From the NCBI GenBank assembly GCA_021801235.1, contig JAJYYG010000007.1, positions 36,715 to 100,714 on the forward strand: a DNA stretch of 64,000 bases. The letters run 5' to 3'. The notes below the pieces were generated by a model, which saw only the letters and a program-made list of their open reading frames with translations, was not told the DNA's origin and searched no databases. The first letter of the stretch is position 1. Every line of letters starts with the position of its first letter. Made by a program: the position numbers and the translations under genes. Source of the stretch: Actinomycetes bacterium. GTDB lineage: Bacteria; Actinomycetota; Acidimicrobiia; Acidimicrobiales; RAAP-2. Positions 50,324-60,215 of this stretch are shown here, in pieces.

Positions 50324-51085
50324 ATGGACGACGGGTCGTTGCTCGACACCCTCCACCGTGCCGCGACCTCGGTCGCCGAGGTGCTGGCCGACCTGGAGGA
50401 CTGGGGGCTGGCCGGTACGAGGGCGGGGCAGTACCGGTCGGACCTGGCGGCCGACGAGGCGGCCCTCGCCGTTCTCCTCGACGCCGGCCTCGGCGTGATG
50501 TCCGAGGAGTCCGGACTGACCGAGGGGGAACGGGAGGTCGTCGTCGCCCTCGACCCCGTCGACGGCTCCACCAACGCGGCCCGGGGGATCCCCTGGTACG
50601 CGACCAGCCTCTGCGCCGTGGATGCATCCGGGCCGCGAGCGGCGGTGGTGGTGAACCAGGCGTCCGGCGTGCGCTTCGAGGCGAGCAGGGGCGGGGGTGC
50701 CCGGCGGGACGGGCACGCGATCCGGCCGTCGGGCTGCCGTCTCCTGGGTGAGGCGATCGTCGGGTTCTCCGGTTATCCGCCCCGCCACCTGGGATGGTCG
50801 CAGTACCGGGGGCTGGGGGCGGCAGCACTCGACCTCTGTGCGGTGGCCGAGGGAGCCCTGGATGGCTACGCCGTCGTCGGAGGGTCGTCACTCGGTCCGT
50901 GGGACTACCTGGGCGGGATGCTGGTGTGCACGGAGGCGGGGGCCGTCGTGGCCGAGGCCGGCGGTCGGGCGCTGGTGACATTGGACCACGGAGAGCGGCG
51001 CATGCCGATCGGGGCGGCCACGACGGGGCTGCTCGGGGAGCTGCTGGCGTCCATGGGCGGTAGCGTTGGCACCCCGGGCGCTTAG
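50324..51085 (+). CDS. Inositol monophosphatase family protein
   Basis: VMSEESGLTEGEREVVVALDPVDGSTNAARGIPWYATSL...GALDGYAVVGGSSLGPWDYLGGMLVCTEAGA. Confidence 0.94.
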   Translation: MDDGSLLDTLHRAATSVAEVLADLEDWGLAGTRAGQYRSDLAADEAALAVLLDAGLGVMSEESGLTEGEREVVVALDPVDGSTNAARGIPWYATSLCAVDASGPRAAVVVNQASGVRFEASRGGGARRDGHAIRPSGCRLLGEAIVGFSGYPPRHLGWSQYRGLGAAALDLCAVAEGALDGYAVVGGSSLGPWDYLGGMLVCTEAGAVVAEAGGRALVTLDHGERRMPIGAATTGLLGELLASMGGSVGTPGA

Positions 51086-51149
51086 CTCAGCTGGTCAGAG
51101 CAGCTGCCTTACAAGCAGCAGGTCGTGGGTTCGAGTCCCGCAGCGCCCA
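51076..51149 (+). tRNA. tRNA-Val (TAC); likely integration site of the downstream element
   Basis: GGGCGCT...AGCGCCCA acceptor, CTTACAA anticodon loop, GGTTCGAGTCC T-arm. Confidence 0.96.
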
Positions 51150-51301
51150 CAGTAAGTCCAGGTCAGAGTGGGTGTCGTCTATGGCCGGCGGGCGGGCGGT
51201 CGGGCCGTGGTTGCCACGCGGTTGCCACCGGGCGGACTTTTCTGGACGGGGACGGACGGGAGAGCCGGGACACTTCCGCGACGTCGGTGGATAGAGGTCG
51301 C

Positions 51302-51637
51302 ATGGAACTGACCTCGCTGACCAAGCCATCCACCGACAAGCTGTCCCCCGCCGCGGCGTTGGCCCGCCTCCGCCAGATCGAGGGGGCGATGTCCGCCGCC
51401 GTCCACGAGCTGTCGACGCTCCGGGCCGAGATGGAGAAGACGATGGTCTCGGCCTCGCCCTCTTCGTCGGCCAGCCTCTTGACCGTCGAGGAGGCGGCGG
51501 CGGAGCTTCGGGTCGGGCGGACCACCGTGTTCAACATGATCCAGTCCGGCGACCTTCGTGGTGTGCGTCTCGGGAAGAAGCGGTGCGTCACCCGGGCCAG
51601 TCTGGATGCCTTCGTCGCCAGCCTGAGCGCGGCCTGA
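51302..51637 (+). CDS. Excisionase-type HTH protein
   Basis: LLTVEEAAAELRVGRTTVFNMIQSGDLRGVRLGKKRCVTRASLDAFVASL, immediately upstream of integrase. Confidence 0.88.
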   Translation: MELTSLTKPSTDKLSPAAALARLRQIEGAMSAAVHELSTLRAEMEKTMVSASPSSSASLLTVEEAAAELRVGRTTVFNMIQSGDLRGVRLGKKRCVTRASLDAFVASLSAA

Positions 51638-51641
51638 GCGC

Positions 51642-52832
51642 ATGGCCGGGTCCAAGGCCGCCAACGGGCGGTCCTCCATCTATCGGGACGGGAATGGGAG
51701 ATGGCATGGCTACGTGAGCTTCGGTGCAGACGCCGTGGGCTCGCGCCGCCGCAAGCACGTCCGGGGCACCACCAAGCGGGAGGTGGCCGAGAAGGTCGAC
51801 CGACTGGAACGTCAGAGGTCCGGCGGCTTGACGGGCGGCCCGTCGACCACGGTCGGGCAGTGGTTGGAGGCATGGATCGACTACCGGTCCATGACGGTGC
51901 GTCCGTCGACGCTGCGCGGTTACCGGATCGACCGGTCGCACATCGAGCGGGAGCTGGGCACCGTCAAGCTGGACCGGCTGACCCCCGCCCACATCGACGG
52001 CCTCTGGTCGGGGGTCCTGGCCTCCGGCGCTGGCGCCGCCACCTGCGCCCATGTCCGGCGCACCCTCTCTGCTGCGCTGACCACGGCGGTGGATCGAGGC
52101 CTCATCGTCCGCAACCCCGTCCGTCTGTCGCCACCTCCGAGGTACGACCCAGAGGAGGTCGATCCACTCTCCGAGGCGGAGGCTCGACGTGTCCTGGCCG
52201 CCGCCGCCAACGACCGCAATGGCGTCCGCTGGTCGGTCGCCCTAGCCCTCGGGTTGCGCCAGGGGGAGGCCCTGGGGCTGCGCTGGGAGGACGTCGATCT
52301 GGAGGCTCGCCAAATCCGGGTACGACAGCAGTTGCAGCACCTCCAGTGGCGTCACGGATGCGACGGGCGGTGCGGGCGGACCCCTGGTCGTTGCCCCTCG
52401 CGGGTGGGCGGCGGTCCCGTGCTTGCTCCGGTGAAGTCCCGCGCCGGCCGCCGGCAGATAGCGATACCCCAGCCGATGGTCGAGCAACTCCGTACCCATC
52501 AGGCCCGCCAGGCCGGCGAGCGGCTGCGGGCGGGGAGCATGTGGCAGGGCTGGGGGCTGGTCTTCTCCGAAGAGGACGGGTCCCCCATCCGCAGCGAGTT
52601 CGACAGCCGTCAGTGGCACCGGCTTCTGGAGCGGGCCGGGGTCCGTCAGGCCCGACTGCACGACGCCCGGCACACCGCAGCGACGCTCCTACTCGTCCAA
52701 GGGGTGCCGACCGGAGTCGCCATGCGGATTCTCGGCCATGCGGACCCCAAGATGCTCAGCCGCTACAGCCACCTGGTCGAGCAGGCGCAGAGGGACGCCG
52801 CCGATCGGATGGGGACCGCCCTGTGGGGCTGA
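51642..52832 (+). CDS. Tyrosine recombinase/integrase
   Basis: ALGLRQGEALGLRWEDVDL; HDARHTAATLLLVQGVPTGVAMRILGHADPKMLSRYSHL. Confidence 0.96.
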   Translation: MAGSKAANGRSSIYRDGNGRWHGYVSFGADAVGSRRRKHVRGTTKREVAEKVDRLERQRSGGLTGGPSTTVGQWLEAWIDYRSMTVRPSTLRGYRIDRSHIERELGTVKLDRLTPAHIDGLWSGVLASGAGAATCAHVRRTLSAALTTAVDRGLIVRNPVRLSPPPRYDPEEVDPLSEAEARRVLAAAANDRNGVRWSVALALGLRQGEALGLRWEDVDLEARQIRVRQQLQHLQWRHGCDGRCGRTPGRCPSRVGGGPVLAPVKSRAGRRQIAIPQPMVEQLRTHQARQAGERLRAGSMWQGWGLVFSEEDGSPIRSEFDSRQWHRLLERAGVRQARLHDARHTAATLLLVQGVPTGVAMRILGHADPKMLSRYSHLVEQAQRDAADRMGTALWG

Positions 52833-52992
52833 CCGGGATGGCGGCATGTTGCAAAAGGTGTCGGGGCGGAGTCGCGGCCGAAAGTGGGTGGCTCCCGACG
52901 TCCTGCGGGCACTAGGCGATTTTGCAGAACGAGTGGGCGTCGCAGCCGAATCTAACCGGCTCCAAGAGACGGCCCAGAAGTGACCGCTACGC

Positions 52993-55900
52993 ATGGTCTG
53001 GGGTATGGCCCAGAGACGCAGGAACATGCCCGAGCGGGACGTCACCCCGGTCATCGTGGTCGTGGGGGTGGTCGGCATCGGTGTGGCAGCGTGGTTCCGG
53101 CTCCCCGGGCTCCCCGTTCTCTGGGTGGCCCTGATCGTCGCTGCCTGGATGATCCAGGCCCCTCCGCTGACGGGCAAGAAGGACGCCAACGGGTACCCGT
53201 CGCCGGCCAATGCCGCCGAGGAGCGCAAGCTCTCCACCTACCGCTCCGCCAAGGAGCTCCAGACGTCCCTCATCCTCCCGATCCAGGACATGACCCCTTC
53301 GTGGCCCGTCCGGGCGGCCTGGTTGGCCGGGCTCTGGGCGGCGGCGGTCGGCTACCTGTTCCCGGTGATCGGCTCCAAGTCCATCCCCCGCTCCGACGGG
53401 AGGATCATCGACGCCGTGGCGGCCTTCGTCATGGTGGTGGCAGTCAGCGGGTCCAGGAGACGGGCACTGGGATCGGACAACCCGGGTGTCCGGCTGGACT
53501 CGTTGAAGGACACCTTCGACGAGCACCCGCTCGGGGTGGTGGTCGGCTCCATCTTCGGGTTCGGCCTCGGGTTCGGCGCCGGGGTGGTGGCCACCCTGGC
53601 CGCCTACCGCTACGGCCCCGGGTTCGGCCAGCCGGCCGCCCACTCCCATGTCCACCCGGGCCTCCCGATGTGGCACCCGCTGGTCTTGTGGCTCCTCTTC
53701 GGGCTGGGTGGGGCGTTCGCTCTCGTCGGCCCGCTCTGGAAGCAGGTCGCACTCGCCGACTGGCGGGTGGTCACCGATGCGAGGGAGCAGTGGAAGAGCC
53801 GATGGGAGAGCCTGAAGTACGACATCCCCCCAGTGCTGGTGAGCAGGAAGACGACGAACTACCAGTCGGCGGGCGGGCCGGCCGAGGTGGTGGTCGACAC
53901 GTTCGAGGCTCCCGCCCACCTGGGCGCCATCGAGTTCACGAAGCTGGAGAAGCGGCTCGACCCGATGGTCGGTGCCGGGATGAAGGTGGCGGTGCTCTCG
54001 GCGCCGGACACCGACGGAGTGAACCCGATCCCGGGGACCTGGAATGGGACGAGGTTCCAGGTGGTGGCGTGGCCGGCGCTCAGCCCGCCCGACCTCTCGG
54101 CACCGGGGGTCATGCCCGACGACGGGGCGAGGCGGCGCAGGTCGCAGGAGGCCGAGACCCAGGACGAGGCTGACTGTCGGCTGGCCGACCTGTGGATCCG
54201 ATCGGCACTCGCCTGGGTGGCTCACGGCATGGGGGTCTTCCCCGAGCCGGCCAACGTGTCGACGGAGGACATCCACGGTGGGGGCGTAGAGAGCGACGAC
54301 CTGATGGACAAGCTCCACCAGGCAGCCACCTCGTCGAGGGATGGCCGGGTGGTGGAGCTTGTCCGCCCCTCCTTTGTGAAGTCAGCCCTCGGCTCGCTCT
54401 GGAGTGCGATGAAGGTCCCCCCGGGCGGTCCGGAGGGCACGCTGGCAGCAGCCATCCGGGAGGAGGGCCAAGACGGTAGCCAGGCCCGCCCCATGCCCGA
54501 CGGCGGCTTCGACGACCAACCCGAGTCGTACGGGGAGCCGGAGCCGGGGATCGAGCCGGAACCGCAGAGCGGAGCCGTCTGGAAGACGGACTGGACGTAT
54601 CCGGTCAACTTGGGGGCCAAGTACCTCCGGGAGAACTCGACGGACGCCCTCGCTTCCACCGTGCTCGCCACGACCGTCATCGACCACCGCAGCGGGACGA
54701 TCTACTTCGGAGCGAGCGAAGACGGCGATAACGTCGACCCGGCGTACCGGGTGGTGGTCGCCAACCTCCTTCTGGAGGACCGATGGCGGGCGGTGTGGAC
54801 CAACACCTTGAAGCAGGGGGCGAACATCCCCAAGGTCCAGCCGAAGACGGTGGCGCAGGCAGAGCTCGCCAACCGGTCCGTCGTCCACCGCACCGCGTTT
54901 GCGGTCAACGAGGGGAACAACCCCCGGGAGTACAAGGGCGTCGAGGAGAACCTGGCCAGCGCGCTGAAGGGGGCGAAGTTCGTCGCCATCACCGGCTGGT
55001 ACGACGCCAACCAGGGCGGTCGACCCGGGGACCGCCATCCTCAGGCCCTCTGCGTCTACTGGTCCAACGACCCGGTCCCGTTGACGCCGAAGTGGCTGGT
55101 CCCCTCGGCGTCCCCCGCCAACCGGTGGGTCCTGTCGGGGATCGTCAACCAGGTGTTCGCCACCATCAAGCTGCCCCCACCGGAGGTGGTCGACACCCGC
55201 CCGCTCACCAATCTCGGCGCCGATGTTCACGCGTGGGAGGTGGCACTGCGCCTCTACGGCAACGTCACCACCGGACAGCTCCGGGGGCAGGGCCAGCGGA
55301 TCGCCGAGTCGTTGGCCGTTCCCTGGGTACGGGTGACCGACTCTGACGACGGCTGCCTGATGTACTTCGGCGGGGTGCTGGCCGACGAGGACCTGGCCAG
55401 GTCCTCCGATCGGGAGCTCATCACCTCGCTCGACTGGGAGCAGGCGTTCTTGGCGTCGGGCGTCGTCGGGTCGACCGGGCGGGTTCCCGTGCTGGCCGCG
55501 ACCGACGCCATGCCGGCGAACCGGGCCGTCATGGTCCTCGACTTCGTCCTCCCGCCGGGTCTCTCGGTGTCCGCTGTGCGCGCCGCCACCCCCAAGTTGC
55601 GGACCTCGACGGGGAACGCCTACGTGGAGGTGCTCGACTCGCCCAATGGCCCGACCCAGGTCCGCATCCGGGCGTGCAGGGAGAACCCCCTCCCCAACTC
55701 GGTCCCGTTCGACTTCGCAGTGGCGGACCAGGTGGATGGGTATGCGTTCGCCACCGGGGTGGACGGCGAGCCGGTCTCTTTCGTCCCGACCCGGGCGGTA
55801 CACGCGGCCATCATCGGTGGCACCGGATCGGGGAAGTCGACGACGGCCCGGTCGGTGCTCTACGGGGCGGCGATCAAGGGGTCGGACATCTACATCGTCG

Positions 55901-57030
55901 ACCCGAGCAAGGGGGCCGCCGACTTCCAGTTCATCCGGCCCTACGCCAAGGGGATCTTCACGACCGTCGCCGACTCCGCCGCCGCGCTGCGGGCCATCTA
56001 CCAACAGGTCGTGCAGCGCAAGGACGTCAACGCCGCGCATGGCGCCGGCTCGTACCTCGAACTGCCCGAGGCCATCCGACCTCCCCCGATCACGGTGATG
56101 ATCGACGAGTTCACCTCCCTCATCACCGCCGACAAGGTCGAACGCAGGGAGATCGACGACCCGGAGTTGGAGGCGGAGCGGCTGGCCCAACTGGCGGACG
56201 CCAACGATCGGCGGACCATCGGGGTGTACACGGGCAAGCTGGCCCGTGAGGCCCGCAGTGCTGGTGTGACGGTGCTGCTCGGGACCCAGAAGCTCATGGC
56301 CGCCTCCATGGAGGGTATCGCCGGCGGCGGGGACCTGAAGTCGAACCTCTCGCGCATCCTCTTGGGGAGCACGTCCCCGGGCGACCGGATGTCGGCGCTC
56401 CGGTCGTTCGACTCGGCCCCCGACATCGGGTCGCCCGTCCCCATCGGGAGGGGTATCTGGGAGTCGATCGAGTCGGTGGGCCAGGTGATCCAGGGGTGGT
56501 ACGCCACCTCTGAGCAGTTTGCCGAGGAGATCGCCCGGCGACTCCAGCCGCTCGCCGCCGACGAGGTGCTCGACCTCACCCCCTTCCTCAACCGCCGCGC
56601 AGACACGGGGATGGCGGTGCTGGATCCGGACGGCGAAGCGGCCGTCCAATCCCTGGCGCCGACCCGGCCGGACGCACCCGACGAGGTCGACCTCGGAGAG
56701 CTGGAGTTCAGCTTGGACGACCTGGACGACTTGGATCGTCCGGACGGCCTGGAAGCGGGACCTTTCGACTCGTCGGTCCCAGCCCCAGTGCCGGAGCTGC
56801 CCCCGCAGTCGGAGCAGGACCCGTGGGATGTCCCCGACCCGCCACCGGAAACCGAGATTGCCGGCGACTGGGCGCTCGACTGGGCTGTCCAGTCAGATCC
56901 CGTCCAGTCAGATCCCGTGTCGGCGATCGAGACCGACGACGACCCGTTCGCCGAGCCTCCCGCCTTCCGTCTGCCGGCCGCAGCAGCGAGGACGACGGCG
57001 TCGAAGCCCGACGACGACCCGTTCGCCTAA
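52993..57030 (+). CDS. Large FtsK/TraB-like DNA translocase
   Basis: N-terminal TM segments; Walker A AAIIGGTGSGKSTTARSVLYG; Walker B ITVMIDEFTSLI; VTVLLGTQKLMA; 1345 aa. Confidence 0.88.
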   Translation: MVWGMAQRRRNMPERDVTPVIVVVGVVGIGVAAWFRLPGLPVLWVALIVAAWMIQAPPLTGKKDANGYPSPANAAEERKLSTYRSAKELQTSLILPIQDMTPSWPVRAAWLAGLWAAAVGYLFPVIGSKSIPRSDGRIIDAVAAFVMVVAVSGSRRRALGSDNPGVRLDSLKDTFDEHPLGVVVGSIFGFGLGFGAGVVATLAAYRYGPGFGQPAAHSHVHPGLPMWHPLVLWLLFGLGGAFALVGPLWKQVALADWRVVTDAREQWKSRWESLKYDIPPVLVSRKTTNYQSAGGPAEVVVDTFEAPAHLGAIEFTKLEKRLDPMVGAGMKVAVLSAPDTDGVNPIPGTWNGTRFQVVAWPALSPPDLSAPGVMPDDGARRRRSQEAETQDEADCRLADLWIRSALAWVAHGMGVFPEPANVSTEDIHGGGVESDDLMDKLHQAATSSRDGRVVELVRPSFVKSALGSLWSAMKVPPGGPEGTLAAAIREEGQDGSQARPMPDGGFDDQPESYGEPEPGIEPEPQSGAVWKTDWTYPVNLGAKYLRENSTDALASTVLATTVIDHRSGTIYFGASEDGDNVDPAYRVVVANLLLEDRWRAVWTNTLKQGANIPKVQPKTVAQAELANRSVVHRTAFAVNEGNNPREYKGVEENLASALKGAKFVAITGWYDANQGGRPGDRHPQALCVYWSNDPVPLTPKWLVPSASPANRWVLSGIVNQVFATIKLPPPEVVDTRPLTNLGADVHAWEVALRLYGNVTTGQLRGQGQRIAESLAVPWVRVTDSDDGCLMYFGGVLADEDLARSSDRELITSLDWEQAFLASGVVGSTGRVPVLAATDAMPANRAVMVLDFVLPPGLSVSAVRAATPKLRTSTGNAYVEVLDSPNGPTQVRIRACRENPLPNSVPFDFAVADQVDGYAFATGVDGEPVSFVPTRAVHAAIIGGTGSGKSTTARSVLYGAAIKGSDIYIVDPSKGAADFQFIRPYAKGIFTTVADSAAALRAIYQQVVQRKDVNAAHGAGSYLELPEAIRPPPITVMIDEFTSLITADKVERREIDDPELEAERLAQLADANDRRTIGVYTGKLAREARSAGVTVLLGTQKLMAASMEGIAGGGDLKSNLSRILLGSTSPGDRMSALRSFDSAPDIGSPVPIGRGIWESIESVGQVIQGWYATSEQFAEEIARRLQPLAADEVLDLTPFLNRRADTGMAVLDPDGEAAVQSLAPTRPDAPDEVDLGELEFSLDDLDDLDRPDGLEAGPFDSSVPAPVPELPPQSEQDPWDVPDPPPETEIAGDWALDWAVQSDPVQSDPVSAIETDDDPFAEPPAFRLPAAAARTTASKPDDDPFA

Positions 57031-57327
57031 CTCCAATCAATCGCGGGAATCGCTGGAGGTGGTCCCTGCACATTGGGAGACCGTTCATCGGTACTTCGTT
57101 GTCCATGTTGGACTTGTGGTGACCGGTGGAACCCGTCACCACGGGGGTTGCTCTGGTAGTTTCCAGCTCGTAGGTGCCCTCTTCTGTCAGGAACCGGCTG
57201 GCATGCAACCCGGGTTCTCCCCGCCAAGACGGAACGTACGCGGACACGCGCCGATCAGGTCAAGCGGTCCCATAAGCGATTGGGGTGAGTAGTAGATCGA
57301 GAGAGAGACGGTAGAGAGGAATCGGTC

Positions 57328-58155
57328 ATGAAGAACGGAAACCTGAAGAGGAACATCGGACGGATCGCGGGAGCGGCGACGATCGTCGCTGGCATCGCAC
57401 TGATCACCGTGCCGTCGCCGACCGGTGCAGTCACCGCCACCGTCGCAGATTCGGCCCCGGCTCCTCGGCTCGCCACGCCGGGGGCCACTCCGGTCGAGCA
57501 GCTCATGGGAACCCAGACTATCCAGTACCTGAACCAGGAGCGGGCCGCCGTCGGCAGCCCTCCCCTCCAGGAGAACGAGTACCTGGACGCGATGGCCCAG
57601 GCGTACGTGAACTACGAGACCAACCTGAACAACCCGCCCGCAGGCGGCGACGGCAACAACCGCTGGGACGACCCCAGTGCTCAGTGGGAGTCGCAGTACA
57701 TCTCCACCCACCCGTGCACCGAAACGTACCCGACATGCCCGACGGCAGCACTCGTGAACGGCACCACTCCGGGAGGCCCTCCGACGTACCAAGGGGCGAC
57801 GACCAGTACACAATTCGGCGGGGACCTGTATACCGCAGGCGACATCGTCCTCGGGTACATGTCCTCCATCCCCCACCAGGAGAACGAGCTCACCGCTGCC
57901 TGGACGCTGGCCGGCTCAGGTACTGCATGCGTCTCCGGAACTCAGATGAACGTGATGGCCTTCAGCTACGACAGCATCAACAAGTTTCCGTCTGAGCTCT
58001 TCTACCCGCCCATCACGATGGCACAGGCCGAGGCGGTCATCCCGCCGAACTCCGCCACCGGCGCTAGCTGCGACGGAAGCGGCGCCCCGACTCCTCCGCC
58101 GAACCCTGGAGGGGTGCGAACAGTTGTCACACCTCCGATCCACACTGAGCGGTGA
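57328..58155 (+). CDS. Secreted CAP/SCP-like domain protein
   Basis: Signal peptide MKNGNLKRNIGRIAGAATIVAGIALITV; TIQYLNQERAAVGSPPLQENEYLDAMAQAYVNYE. Confidence 0.65.
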   Translation: MKNGNLKRNIGRIAGAATIVAGIALITVPSPTGAVTATVADSAPAPRLATPGATPVEQLMGTQTIQYLNQERAAVGSPPLQENEYLDAMAQAYVNYETNLNNPPAGGDGNNRWDDPSAQWESQYISTHPCTETYPTCPTAALVNGTTPGGPPTYQGATTSTQFGGDLYTAGDIVLGYMSSIPHQENELTAAWTLAGSGTACVSGTQMNVMAFSYDSINKFPSELFYPPITMAQAEAVIPPNSATGASCDGSGAPTPPPNPGGVRTVVTPPIHTER

Positions 58156-58742
58156 TGAACTTGGCTGAGTGGGCCGACTCCCAGAACATCCATCCCCAGA
58201 CCGCCTATCGGTGGTTCCGACAAGGCCGGCTGCCGGTCCCCGCACGGCGGGTGGGCGGGCTCATTCTGGTCGGGAGCCTGTCTGGCGCTGGCCCGCAACC
58301 TGACGGGACGACCGCCGTCTATGCCCGCGTTTCCTCGGCTGACCAGAAGGCCGACCTTGACGCCCAGGTAGCGAGAGTGACTGCTTGGGCCACCTCCAAT
58401 GGCTACTCGGTCAATCAGGTGGTGACCGAGGTCGGCTCTGCACTCAACGGGAGGCGGCGGAAGTTCCTGGGACTCCTTCGAGACCCCACGGTGACGACCA
58501 TCATCGTCGAACACCGGGACCGCTTCGCCAGGTTCGGGGCAGAGTACGTGGCCGGCGCCCTGGATGCCGGGAATCGCCGCATGGTGATAGTCGATGACGG
58601 AGAAGTCGACGACGACCTGGTGCGGGACATGACCGAGCTGATGACCTCGCTGTGCGCTCGCCTCTACGGCCGGCGTTCGGCCGCTCACCGGGCGGCCAAG
58701 GCTGTCGAAGTGGCCACGAGCGGCGGTGGTCACGATGGCTGA
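58152..58742 (+). CDS. tnpA: IS607-type serine recombinase TnpA
   Basis: HTH AEWADSQNIHPQTAYRWFRQGRLPVPARRVGGLILV; catalytic TAVYARVSSADQKADLDAQVARVTAWA; VEHRDRFARFGAEYV. Confidence 0.93.
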   Translation: MMNLAEWADSQNIHPQTAYRWFRQGRLPVPARRVGGLILVGSLSGAGPQPDGTTAVYARVSSADQKADLDAQVARVTAWATSNGYSVNQVVTEVGSALNGRRRKFLGLLRDPTVTTIIVEHRDRFARFGAEYVAGALDAGNRRMVIVDDGEVDDDLVRDMTELMTSLCARLYGRRSAAHRAAKAVEVATSGGGHDG

Positions 58743-60204
58743 GGTGGCGGCGCTCAACGGAACAGCGGCCGAGGTGGCGAGCACGCCCAAGAAACGCTCC
58801 CCTGGGGGGAAGTTCGCCATCCCCGATGGATGGATCGCTCGGGGATTCATGTTCGAGGTCGCCTGGCCGGACGACCCCGAGGCCGCCTCCCGGGTCCGCT
58901 CGCACTTCGGTGGTCGCCGGTTCGCCTACAACTGGGCGCTCGGCCAGGTGAAGGCCGACATGGATGCGAAGAAGGTCGATCCCTCCCACACATCGGTGCC
59001 GTGGAACCTCTACGCCCTGCGCAAGCGCTTCAACGCCGAGAAGACGACCGTCGCCCCGTGGTGGGGTGAGAACTCGAAGGAGGCGTACTCCACGGGGATC
59101 GCCGACCTGTGTGTCGCCCTGAAGAACTGGTCTGACTCAAAATCCGGCAAGCGCAAGGGTAGAAAGGTCGGGTTCCCGAAGCTCCGGTCCCGCAGGAAAG
59201 ACCAGGCCAGGGTGCGTTTCACCACCGGGGTCATGCGGGTCGAGCCGGATCGGCGGACCATCACCTTGCCGGTGGTGGGTGCCCTCCGGTCGATGGAGAA
59301 CACCCGCCGCCTCGAACGCCTGGTCCACTCGGGTAAGGCCCGAGTCCTCAACGCCACCCTGAAAGAGAGATGGGGACGGCTGTTTGTCTCGTTCTCCTGT
59401 CTCGTCGAGGACCACCCACGCCCGGGTCCGACCAAGGATGGCCGTGCGGGGGTCGACCTCGGGCTACGGGTGCTCGCCACCATCGCCGACTCGAACGGCG
59501 ACATCACCGAAGTCGAGAACCCCGCTCCACTGCGGGCGACGCTCGTCGAGCGCCGTCGGGTGGGCCGCTCACAGATCAGGCGTATCCCCGGATCCCGAGG
59601 ACATGATGCGGCGAAAGCCAAGCTCGCATCCCTCGACCGGAGATGCGTCTCCCTGCGCAAGCAGGCATCCCACCAGCTCACCACGATGCTGGTGGACACC
59701 TACAGCGAGGTGGTCATCGAAGATCTCGACCTCGCTGCCATGAAAAAGAGCATGGGCCGGCGGGCATTCCGGCGGTCCGTGTCTGACGCTGCACTCGGCC
59801 AGATCAGGCCACAGCTCACCTACAAGATGGCGTGGAGAGGAACCACCCTGACGGTCGCCGACCGCTGGTTCTCCTCATCGAAGATCCATCACGCGTGTGG
59901 TTGTCGGTTGATCGAGCCGAAGAAGCTCGCCAAACAACTCGTCTGTGTGTTGACCGGCGAGTTGGTTGACCGAGACGCCAATGCAGCAAAAAACCTCCGC
60001 GACTGGCCGGACATTGCCAGTTGCAGCTCAGTTGGAGCTGCGGCCCCGAAGCCCAGCAGTCCCACCGGTAGCGGTGGGGGACTCGGCTCTGATGTCGGAC
60101 CATCCGGCACCGGAGGAGGGAGCGTAAGACCTTCGCAGTCTCGGAAGGCCGCCTCCGGTGAGGCCAGAACCCGCAAGGGAACCCCGAGAAGGGGTGTGGC
60201 ATGA
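58735..60204 (+). CDS. tnpB: TnpB RNA-guided nuclease-family protein (IS607-associated)
   Basis: RuvC-I GVDLGLRVLATIAD, RuvC-II VVIEDLDLAAM, RuvC-III VDRDANAAKNL; ATG 58735 or GTG 58726. Confidence 0.93.
   Translation: MAEVAALNGTAAEVASTPKKRSPGGKFAIPDGWIARGFMFEVAWPDDPEAASRVRSHFGGRRFAYNWALGQVKADMDAKKVDPSHTSVPWNLYALRKRFNAEKTTVAPWWGENSKEAYSTGIADLCVALKNWSDSKSGKRKGRKVGFPKLRSRRKDQARVRFTTGVMRVEPDRRTITLPVVGALRSMENTRRLERLVHSGKARVLNATLKERWGRLFVSFSCLVEDHPRPGPTKDGRAGVDLGLRVLATIADSNGDITEVENPAPLRATLVERRRVGRSQIRRIPGSRGHDAAKAKLASLDRRCVSLRKQASHQLTTMLVDTYSEVVIEDLDLAAMKKSMGRRAFRRSVSDAALGQIRPQLTYKMAWRGTTLTVADRWFSSSKIHHACGCRLIEPKKLAKQLVCVLTGELVDRDANAAKNLRDWPDIASCSSVGAAAPKPSSPTGSGGGLGSDVGPSGTGGGSVRPSQSRKAASGEARTRKGTPRRGVA
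60181..60195 (+). ncRNA. Candidate terminal hairpin of an omega-RNA/reRNA overlapping the tnpB 3' end
   Basis: ACCCC-GAGAA-GGGGT perfect 5-bp stem at the tnpB stop region. Confidence 0.35.
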
Positions 60205-60215
60205 GTGACCGCTCA

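Larger units (their letters stand above)
58152..60204 (+). mobile_element. IS607-family insertion (tnpA serine recombinase + tnpB)
   Basis: Adjacent, overlapping MerR-HTH/serine resolvase and RuvC-like TnpB genes; exact ends not determined. Confidence 0.88.
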
